A DNA stretch of 64,000 nucleotides, taken from Holothuria scabra. Taxonomy: Eukaryota; Echinodermata; Holothuroidea; Aspidochirotida; Holothuriidae. Under the pieces are notes generated by a model. The model ran no database searches. It saw only the letters and a list, made by a program, of their open reading frames with translations, and was not told where the DNA came from. The stretch is from positions 30,197,884 through 30,261,883 of the forward strand of contig CM074200.1 in assembly GCA_037179385.1 (NCBI GenBank), in the 5' to 3' direction. The translations under genes were made by a program, and so were the position numbers. Of this stretch, positions 48,804-60,800 are shown one piece after another. Each line of letters starts with the position of its first letter. The stretch's first letter is position 1.

Positions 48804-51800
48804 CTGAAAAACGGAAGGTAAAACAAATATGTGACTCGAACATAAATGTTTCAGATGCAAGATTTACAGCACTTAGGCTGATTTACAGGTCGTTAATATT
48901 GCATACTATCTACGCATTAAAAGTTTCCTAAGTTATTAAAGAAGTCGTTTAAATGCCGTATGAATCGTTAAATATACCAAACTCTAGGATTACTCCAACT
49001 CAGGCAAACACATGAACAGTGCCTGCGAGTCTTTGCGTATTGTTTTGTAATAAAAATAAATAGAAGGTACGAAAGATACATACTATGGTTTACCACCGTG
49101 GTACTACGGTATTACACGGTGGTACGACGGTACATGCTCACCGTGTTAGGACGGTACCACAATAGTTCACTCTTAAAACACAGGGGTTCAATTTAAGTTT
49201 CTTTTAATCAAAGAGGATTACGTCAGTCTACATTCCTAAAACAGAGGGGTTAAATTTAACAAGGATCGATGTTCCATTTACTCCAGCAAAATTCTACTTA
49301 AGCTTTCTAGGTGAACTAACTCAAATCCTGGCCATTTCAACCTACAGAATTTGTGTTCATGAAACCAGGTTTCATGGAAAATTTAACCAGGATTATGTTG
49401 GAGTAAACAGAACACCGATCCTGGTGAAATTTAACCCCAATGTTTTAGGAATGTGGCCTACCGTAATGCTCTATTATTGTGGCGCGAAACGGGGGAGGTG
49501 CCACACGCAATCGTATGTCATACGGTGTCTCGAGCTACATCCGGGGTTTTTGGTGGGATAACAATTTTTGAAGGTTGTCTAAATGTCGCTTCCTATTTAC
49601 GTCACGATAATTTCGTTTTCAGTTTTAACTCGATTCTTCTTATGGTCATCACGGTTATTATGTGGCACGGTAATCGAGGATATTCAGCACCATAGATGCA
49701 AGACCATTGAACTAAATATTATCTGGAGTTCTTAACGCCTCCCTAATATTATCAACCGGTCTTGGCAAATTGGATGTGCAGTTGTCCTTAGATGTGAAGA
49801 CGCATAATACATTCGCAAAGAACCTAGAAAGGGGCTAATTATAAGTCCCTGTGTGCACCATGGAAGTACTACCTCGGAGGTAGTACTTCCATGGTGTACA
49901 CCGGACACATTTCAGGACACATGTGTCGCAACATGTTGCCAAAACACTTGAGTCCGAAAATGTAGACAGTATGAACAGAGAAGTCACAAGTGACAACATA
50001 TGTCGGAACTTGTGTACATGAAATGTGCTTAGGGTACACCGGGGCAAAACATTTGTGTCCAGTTGTGTTGGCAACGGTTGCGACACATGAATCCTGAAAT
50101 GTGTCTCGTATTCACAGGCATTAAAACATGATATATTCCTTCGTTGAAATAATCAGCTTCTTGGCGAAATAAGGCAATATCACTGACGTCATTTGACGGG
50201 TAGGCGTCTATTTTATCAAAACGTGCAATGAGAGCACTTGCAACACGCCCAATATATGTCACAGTATTTTCTATGAGATTGCGAATACCGTGTGCGTCTG
50301 CTGTAAATACGCTTACCATGTGCGTGTTTTGCCCAAGTTCAATGCAGGGAAAATGCAATCGCGTGACGTCACATGAAATTGCCTTACACAGAATCAGTAA
50401 GACCACCATGATAAAAGGACTGTCAAACTTACATGCATTAATCTCCTCCTCCAATTGCCTGGCAAAAGAAGGCACCGTTGTAGTCATTCTTTGAGATTCT
50501 TTCATAACACAGGAGAGATACTCCAACTTCTGTAAATCTTCTTTGGTAACCATTCTTTCGCGATCATTTCCTGGTCATACAGAAAACAAGATACTCACAG
50601 TTTAACTTTTATAGGGCAATGTAAAGAATTTTTGCACATCTTATGTCATTTTTTTGGATAAATACACTTCAAAACCTGAAAAGTTGAATAATTATTGGTA
50701 TGCGGACTATGAAAAACTAGCTAATAAGCAACAAAGGGGCAGTCAGAGCCTTTTGATAACAAGTAGAATGACGCTTTATCTATTGTCGAGCCATTACTTT
50801 TTCCAGACGGATCTTCGTATTTTTTTCTCTTTTCTTACCCTTGACAAAAACAATGAGATTTTTGTTACTCTTAAAAGAAAGTTCGGTAATTCGATTTGGG
50901 ACAAGGCATATACGCATATTCTGCAAATAGTCTTTAAACCAAACGCTCAAACACCTACAACACATGTTATTAAACTGAAGTTCACCTAAAAATATCGTCG
51001 AATAATGCATTTTTAGCCCTACCATAATACACCGAGGGATCTCCGGTATTTAAATCGCCTTACTGTGCAAACATTTTCAAAGCGGCCGGGGGACCCCTTC
51101 CGTTCTGTCCGTATATCCACAAGTTAGATACATGCTAGGATTGGTTAGAAAATCATTCCCTTGAAAGCAGGCCAGATTGATTTGTTCTTGTTTTAGCATT
51201 ATTTCTTTTGACTGTAAATTATGGATTGGTGATCACATACCTCAATACATTTTGAGAAATCTTTCAAACATGTTTAACATTGTAATGGCTCGAAATTAAC
51301 TCCTTGGATAAAATAATATTAAAATAAAGACTTTGAAGCCGTGAAAGATTTATGAAAACAACGATGATATTTCCCATGGCAAATGTCGTTCAGCAATGCA
51401 AAATATTGAAAGCAAACTACCCCAATCAAAAAAATCATTCAGTGCCTGTGGTTTTGTGAAGTCAGACTATCCCCCCCCCCCCCTAGTTTAAACCACGTTC
51501 GATTGTCAGTTTACAGTGCCAGGTTTTCATCCGGGGAGTGATTCTCTCACTCAGGTACCGCACTAAAATAAGGGACCGCAAAACACTGTAGACTTAGCAA
51601 GGTTTGTATATCCAACGTCGTGTTCCACAGTTTTCGTGCGCCAATAACTTGGAGAAGTACCGTAGCTTGTTATCAACAAGATGACTTACTCTTGATCACT
51701 ATAGAACATTTTTTACTTTTTAAAATAACTTAGAAACAAAAAAACCCTACAGACGAATCCGGACAGATTGTGATAGTCTGATTTTAGTCGGCCATTACTG

Positions 51801-54800
51801 GGGTCCATTACCTTTAATCTTTAAATTTTCTTCCTTATGTTTTCTGTGGATGGTTGTACACTGAAGTGTATCTTAATTTTCCCAACCCCGCTGAATATGA
51901 GGATTTTAAATTCACGTAGACAACAAATGAAGACGATTAAAGGCTGATGGACCCCACCATTGGCTGCATACAGTCCCTAAAACCAGCGCTTATCGGATTC
52001 GTCAATATCACAAGTACCTACCGAACACCAAATCGAGTTCTTCGTGAACTTTACGTTGAACATGCGGATGTCTACCTATAAAGTACATTGCCATCGCTGA
52101 TGAGACGGAAACAGTATCATGACCCTGTATTGGAAAAAAGATATACTCTCTGGGTATCAGAAGATGAACGTAGGTTAGCCTTGTTGGAGGTCAGAAGTGT
52201 TTACTTCATTGGCTATACATATACGCTGCTTTGCCCCCTTTTACGTTCAGTATAGTTTTCGAAGGTCACAGTTAGTTGAGTCTTGTTAGTTTAAAGGCCC
52301 AGTTCTCTCACCCCAAACAGTACCAATTCTCCTAACCTCCTTACTTAAGCCCCTCCCACAATTGTTTGAAATTCATCCTCATCCAGATACAATCTCAGTT
52401 TATTGCTTCAAGGTGAGTATAGAAAAACTCAATTTATGTAATCAAAACACTCTCAGTATCTTTCATGCTGTGTAATATAAGCTTTGGTACTCTGCATTGT
52501 TTGAATTAGCTGTCAATCAAAGAGCTGAGCCAATGAAGAATTTTGTTACCCCCGTACCAAAATTGTAGTTTGGGGTGAGAGGTTTGGTCCTTTAAACCGC
52601 CAGTAGGCCTTGCCTTCTCTTAAATTTACAGCAGAACTCAAGCGTCATGCAAAATAGTAACATGATCGCGTTACGTGGCACCGCGCCAGCGCCGCGAACA
52701 TGGGCTACATCGTGATTGACCTCATGTTTTTGGTACAAGTCGACGGCCACGCTTAGACAAATTAACGTACAGTACTGTATAGTATACGGTACGGAAACAC
52801 ATGCAAGTCTTGCGTAGCTCATCAATCGCCATACTTAAGGTCGACGCCATATTTTATTGCAAATTCAAAAGCGACTTAATCAGTGACGTTTCCACAGGGG
52901 GTGGGACTGGAGGGCGGTTTCCCCGTTGCTCTGTGTGAAAAATCCGGAAATTTGCCAGCCTATATGTGGCACCAGCGTTTTTCCAACATTTTTCTATAAA
53001 GTTCCTAATAATCTCCAATGCAAACATGTTTAAGATATTTATTAAAGGAAATTCAAAATTTTTGGTTCTCGAAGACAGAAATGTCCATACTTTAACACAA
53101 ATCAAAGTTTGGGAAACTTCCCCCGTGAATTGTGGAAATAGAAAATCGGAAATGTGATATATGAGACAACTGGTTATCAAGGTACACCGCGCAAGAGTAC
53201 TGTTTTCCTAAATTTCTTTCATTCCAAATTTTCTTTTACACGAGCTCTTGAGTTTCAGATATTTTTCTAAAGAAGATATCGATATTTCGAAATCGTTTTG
53301 AATATATCTTTGCCAATAGGAAGGGCTGATTTTCCAATAATCCCAAACGTTTCAAATTATTTTCTTACAGGAAACCCAGAATACAAAATTCCCTGCAATT
53401 CAAACTCTTCAGAGGCTATTTTGAAATGATTGTTTAAAAGGTAAAACTTTCGTCGCGCTTCTCTCGCCTCAAGTTACGTACCTACTAAACACAAAAACAA
53501 AACATTACGAAGACATTTGCTCTTTGACTATATGGACCCCGGATTATGTATATTACCAAATGCAGCTGTGAGTCACCCATGCATAAGCAAAACTAAGGAA
53601 ACCAATTGTTCCGCTGGCTGAGGCAATCTTCCTGCTATCTGATAGGTGAGGGCTTGGACTACACTCGAAAGGGCTTGCCCTTCTCATAGGAAAGTAAGAG
53701 TGTTTTCTCCATGAAAAATAGTTCTACCTACGCCACTGGACAAAATATATAGCGATTCTCGCTACACAGGACGTGATACTTCTGTTAAATATATCATAGC
53801 TTATGTAAATCTTCGCCTATCTCCAGATCACATAAAGGTTCATTGTTTCATATTAAACCCGAAGACAAATGCCGCGATATAGACATCTATGGTAGCGTTA
53901 ATAAAACAAAAAAGAGTTGACGGATTTATCATTTGTAGGAAATTTAAAATGAGTCATTTTTACCGGCAGTCTGCTAAGTCAGATGTACAAATAAACGTAC
54001 AGGCGTTTCTCCTATGACTGTCGCTGAACATGACTGGTTGTTCGTAGTCTCTCAAGGAACATAAAATACATTCTTCTTAATATAAAGCCTACACATGACA
54101 TAGACATATACTGAATGTGTTACGTATGGTACTGTAAATATTTTCATGCATCTTCAGCCTGTCAGTGCGCCGATTCTCAGTTATATTTAGGAAAAATAGC
54201 CGGATAGTCTGCCCCTCTAAGTCCCAAATAAGAAGCGTCTGATAAAACTGTGTTTTGCAAGGTACTGCACTATAACAAAAAAGTTGGGTAGGATAATCAT
54301 CAACACTAGTCACGTATAAGTGATAATACTGAAATTGTCTAAAACTTGTCCGACATTTTTGAAATTACATGTGAAGTATGTGGAAAGATACAACCTTCTT
54401 GAGTAACCGACCACTTGGCTGACCAATTATTAGAAAAATTTTACCCAATTCCATTATTTTCACATATGTGGCCAGAGTTTGGTGAACTTTTTACCCAACT
54501 GATTTTAGAGAGTGTGTTAGCCTTTAAAGAACGCCTAAGCGTTGAAATTTGAAGTTACTAAAGTAGGTCCAACTCGTTCAGTATTTTAAACTTTGCGCTG
54601 TGAATTATTAAACATGCCCGGCCTTTTTGCCCTCCTACAGTAGCAGTAATGTTTAAGGATATCATTTTCCAAGGCCGGATGAGTATTTTCAGCTTGTTCT
54701 CTCTACTGAAATTGCACAGAAGAATTGCAATTTTTCTCATTGGGGGGAATTTGAAGAAGGTGCCAGTCATGATAAGTTTTATCACTACCAGATTAATACT

Positions 54801-57800
54801 CGTTTTACTTGAGAGCGGTTACCTCCCGAACTGTAATATAATGTATTCTGTTCCAATCCCAAGTTTCGGATAGTTTAAAAAGTTTAAAAGCACAATTTAA
54901 TACCTCAAACATAAATGTGTCAACTTCCTCCTGGATCCCGTCATCTGTTAGTTCTTTATTTTGTTTCTGTACTTCAATCAGCAAATCAAGGAATGCAAGT
55001 CTCCTACGACTTCTTACGTCACGGGTAACGTCATCAATGATGGTATCAACTTTATCACCTTTCTGGTTTTCAAGTTTCCTTTCCCTAATTACCTAAGATA
55101 TGCAAACAAACCAACAAGTTTCCTTTAGGAAATATCACACAATAACCGCAGTACCAACTATTGTGTTACGTATGTTACCTAATCGCAAACCATCAGTTTC
55201 CGTTTTCCATCCAAAATGTTACCCTATTCTTTTACCCAAAAGGAAGATATAAAATAGGAAATTAGCAAAACGCTTATTCCTGTTCTCATATACCTACAAA
55301 ATACGGTATTGGCATTGTTCATCTCTTCATTCTAAAAGAACGTAGCAGCAATTTCATCAAACTTTTAAATAATATCAAAGTTTTCAGTTTTTTATATGAT
55401 AACATAGTGAAAGAAGAACAAATTTGTTTAAGTATCTGCTATAGCAATGTAAAAAATGGTACCAAATGGCTGTAAATTTACAGAACAAAAAATAAAGAGA
55501 TATATTAAATCTTAAATCAAAAGAGTGAACTTGATTACTCTCTAACAGAGTGAAAAGTGTGAATTCAATCCCAGTAGAGTGTTAATTCACTCCCAATAGA
55601 GTGAAACCCACACCAAGAAGAGTGAAATTCACCGCAGGAATAGGGAAAATTCACTCTTCCACGAGAGCCTGGAATGATTACCCCCTTTTTGTTAGAGTGG
55701 TCACTGTAGGCACTCTATCAAGGGTAAAACTTTGCTAGTTAGGAAGAAATTTCACTCTTTTGGAGTGACTTTCACTATTCTTGGAGTGAATTCACACTTT
55801 TCACTCTATCAAAGACTAGCTAAGTTTACTCTTTTGATTTTAGAGTGTAACGATTACTTAAAATGTATGGTAGTAAGTTTTCAGAATTTTTCTGTAATCC
55901 GTCAATATCTCTTTATTTTGTTGTTCTGTATAACCACTGTATTTTTTACATTGTAATTTTTATTCTGTATTCAATTTGGACTACATGTTTCAACAGCAAT
56001 TTATATCCAATAGCATGTAGGAGGGGCGATCATACGACATGAGCCTTAAGAAAGGGGTTTGCTTACTGTTAATTATCAAGACCAGTTTGGTCACTTCTTT
56101 TTTGTTGATTTTTTGAATTTAGATTTCTTTGTGAGAATAGTGTTAGCCTACATATAAACAGGACTATCGATTCAGAGAAATGAATGCTATATTAAGAATA
56201 ACATTTATTTTAATTGCAAGTAATTCTACACAGCTGGTTAGGTAAGTTCGATTGAGTGTTACGGCCAAGTTTCCTTCGAATTGTTTCAAGTCGAGCCGGT
56301 CAAGTTGTAGTTCTTTGGCCTGTTTTCCTATACTCCATTACTTATGCTGAGCACCAAGCACAATGACAGTAGTTTCCGTTTCCTAAGACTTCGGTATGAC
56401 CCGGCCAGGACTCGAACTCCCGACCGGCCTCCCGACTGCAAATCTGATGCCACACAGTGGGATAGACTACTGAATGGTGTGCTGTGGAGAGGATGACCGC
56501 ACTCTAGATGTTTAGACTCCATTAAACTCAGTTCCTAACTACAGACTCTTTTCCAGATAAATTACTTGCTTGGGGGTGAAATACCTTCACGGGGCGAAAA
56601 AGTTTTCTCCAGCTTTCTAGGCAGCAGACGTGTTTCAGCACCGACCCACTGCCTACGAGCTTGTCCGACCAGTGTTTTCATAATTAAACTAGGAAATAGC
56701 CTGGAATCGGTATTAACTAGGGAGTTGCTGGAGACTGGCTACTCCCAGTATTAACTAGGATTGTCTGCAGCTGGATTCCAACCCAGCCTAAAAATGCAAC
56801 AGCAATTTTATAAACTTATATTTTGTTTTTACTAAAGCGCAAAATAAATGAGACTATGACACTTATGCCTGACTGTAAACACTTTGTGTAGTGATACGGT
56901 TTATATCGAGTTGGTTTGACTCAGAGATTACCCGGATTGAGGTAAACCATACACTGAGATTTATGACTGGCTGGATCATGGAAGTGTTTTTGATAACGCC
57001 TCCCTGCTGTATTCATGCTGCATGAATTGGCATACAAATTCTCCTATGATCTAGTGTACATGCCTTGAAGGTAGGGTGATGATTTAAATAAACATGAAAT
57101 TAATAACTGACACTTGATTCGAGCCAAAAATACCCAAAAGCCACAGTCGTGCTTTGGAAGGTCTCAGCTTTTGGTATTTTACCGCACGATCGAGTAGCAC
57201 TTAATACAGTCCCTCAATTCTGAGATGGAAAAATAAAATACTTTACATAAATAGCCTCTCGAAACTTGTAAAGTAAGATTTGTGTTGACAGAACCATTTA
57301 TATGGTAATTATGCAGGTTGTATTTTTGTATCGGTGTCGATTATATCTGCAATGGGCTTCAGAGTCCTCCAGGCAGGGAGCTGTTATTAGACAGTAAAGG
57401 AGAACTTTTATGTTTAAATATGCTTGCAGCATGAATACAGCAGCAACGGTTGAGTTCTTTCTACATGTTTCTCGTGCTATCATATGTTAGTAGCACATCA
57501 GAGAAAATCTAAAACGGTCTTCCTCCATGTACAGAAGACTTATCTGGACTCCTTGATTTAGATATAAATCAGCTGGCAAAAGATATTGGTAAGTAGGATT
57601 ACGTCTTTAGTTGTTTTGTGGAGAAGATCCATGGCTTTCACATACTCCCTTCCGATTCTCAGCTTACGGAACAGAGTTTCATTCCAATACCACGGATACT
57701 GTAACCTCATCAAAAAGATTTCCGCCATCCTTTACAACAAAAAAAAATTATATAAATCAAAACATTGACTAAAGTTGCAATCTAAAGTAGCGAGATGAAC

Positions 57801-60800
57801 ATTTATTCCATGTTGTTCTTTAAAATTAATTAACGGACATACAGGGCAAGAGAATTCATGTCAGTCAAAATAAGACCACCTTCGGTAAATCCGAACAAAA
57901 GATCAGAAAAAGAAAAGGTCAGAAATAGAGTGAGAAAGACGAAAAATAAGCAATATGTCGGAGAGGGTAAAAGTGCTCATTATATTTCAATGTTTTTATA
58001 GGATTCCAAATATGAACACACACCTGCGTATTGCCTGGACATATTCTTTCCCTTGCCCTTTCTGTGCGTCAAGTTTCAATCCCATAATGGTCTCTGTATT
58101 AAGATAAACGGAAAGATGATTTGTGCATGTCAGGTTTTCTGCACATGAAAAGGTTTGCAAATTTAGTTTCCTTATCTTAACTAACGAGAAAGGCAGATGC
58201 TTTTCTTGAATGAAATTTATAGCTGTGTTAATGTGTAAATGTATGATATGTGTTATATTAATACAAATATGAAAGGAAAACTAATTATGCTGTGTCGTTA
58301 TATCACACAGATATCATCGGGAACGCGTACAAGAATGGGATAGGTGTTCGAACATACAGCTCTGTTGAGCGACATAATTACAAAATGATAGCAGACAATT
58401 TTATCGTGATAAAAATTAAGATCATCCATCAAGATAGCGTGACCGTCCTAAAAGAAGGGTTTAAGGTCACATCAAGTTTTAATATGTTAGATGGGTACCG
58501 TACTTATTTTCAGCATTTTGGTAAAATTTCCATCGAAATCCGATGTGCGGTTCTGAAGATATGATTAGGTAAGTTGTCACGTTTTCACCAAAAAGTGAAC
58601 TTGAGGTAAGCAGATATGACATCATATCCTCACATCAATGGACAGGATTTTTTTTAAATAACTTCACAATCAATTCACTCCTCGACAAACCCATAATTAT
58701 TATCAAAATGGGATGCATAAGTGGCACAAGAACCTTGCAAAACTTGTATTCCCCACAGAGAGGTCCTATCCCTACCAACTTTTAAGTCAACATAACAGTC
58801 TAGAAAACAAAGAGGAGCAAAGCATTCCTTTGTCAATGTGATATAACCTCTGCTCCCCTTAATTCGATTGGAAAATCGTATCCAGAGACTTGATTCACTA
58901 ATATCTTGAGAAATACATGTCCAATTTGAGTAGAAAATTCACCACACTGTGTAGATTTGGCTCTCTATTCACATGTGAAAATTTAATTTTTGCTTGAACT
59001 TTCCTTTTGAACGAAAGCCCGAAAAAATAATAAAACAAATATTGGTCCGATACAGAAAAGTTCAGATCGGATTTCAGGTGAAAAGTCGTTAAAGTATGAC
59101 CGGCCCTAAACAGCTAAAGCTTATCATAAACTTTAAATGTTTTTTTTTCAGCTCACCACAAATGATATCAAGAGAACAGTATGCCAACAACGGAGAAATA
59201 TCAAACGGAGCTGCATCAAATTTTCCGCAAAACTTTTTAGTTAAAGTTTGGGCGTGGTCGTTGAAAGCAGGGAGAAATTGGATTAAAATGGAAAAATGAA
59301 AAGACGGCGTTAGGAGCTTTCGTCTGTTTAGCCATTTATTGCCTTTGCTGTAAAGAGAAAAATGTGCAGATTTGTGCATTTTGAAACATCCTTGGAATAT
59401 CTATACACTTAGGCTGTAGATATTTGTTCACTTTTAAGTTGAAATGCAAAAATGTCAAAAATTTACAAGATAATGAGTTTGTGTTTGAAAGTTACATTTT
59501 TATCTTGTGCTGGTGATGATAATTAGGCCTACACTAAAGTTATTGCATGGGTTGAGACTTCCATTTTAGTTCTAAGCGTTTTGGATGAATTCAGTACGTA
59601 GGAAAATTTGCTGCTTTTGACAAGGTTAAGAAAACAACATTTTCGTTACTAAAATTTACCCAAACGTAATGAAGGGAAATTGAAAGAGGGAACAATGTCA
59701 TCCAAATTCTTCCAAAATCGTTCTTTAATTACCTCATTAATAAGCCATCGCCCAACCACGGTACGACCAATTGGTAAACGAATCCCTTATTATCAAGACT
59801 TGTATCACGAAGTATTCTCTGTCGGGAGAGAAAGAATAAACAATAGTCAGATGAATTTAGAAATCAAAACCTAAGTATGAAGTTTCTCGAAAGAAGGGAG
59901 AAACATTTCTTTAGATGTGGGCAGTCCAAAACAACCTTCAGTAGCCTAAATGTAAAGTTTTTCTGTGGGTCTAATTTCAGGCTGTGAAAATAGCGAGTGA
60001 GACTCAGTAATGGCCTATACACTACTACGATCCGGTTGAAGTGACGCGACTAAATGATTCAACGAAAGTCACGCATGTGTTGTCAATGCGATAAAGAATA
60101 GAAAGTTCGACCGGATAAGTTACCTCTAGGAGGTCCAGGTGTCTTGTACTTAAATCATAGGGAGTAAAGAGTGTATCTTGGCTAAAAAGTTCCTAACAAT
60201 TTGTACCAAAGGTATTTTTGAAGTTTGCAAATGGAAGACAAATCTTTAAAAATGATTTAAAACAATATTTTGTGGAAGTATTGATGTATAAATCAAAATA
60301 TATGTTAGCCTCCATGCACGGTAATATTATACTTTGACCTCTGTTGATATAAGGTCACAACCACTAACTGACCCGAATGCTTGTATTGTGCATGCTATTA
60401 CGTAACTGCGGTCGAAAGCCGGCCGGACGTGTGACCTTTCAGATGGTACAATGCCTTCCACTTAAATTATAGGGAGTAAAGCTGTATCTTGAACTAAAAG
60501 AACCTCACAATTCTTTGCGAGAGCATCGAAGTACCTTTTACTATGGATAACGAGTAGTAAAATTATAATCCTAAGCAAAAGTGCTGACAAAGTACTGATG
60601 TATAAATGTCAGTCACTTTGTGAAAACATGACAATATTTGACTATGCCCTGCTATCAAGTAATGTACAACCACTTAGTAAAACACAGCTTTTTCAAGATT
60701 ACTACATTTTACAGAAGACACACATATTTTTGACGGCCTCATGTGGACATATTTTCTAGACAAATTTTGTTGTTTATACAATTATGCAATCAGAAATTAT

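Noticed and set aside
59096..59299. + strand frame opposite the CYP4 helix-C exon
   Set aside because: Antisense shadow of a well-supported exon.
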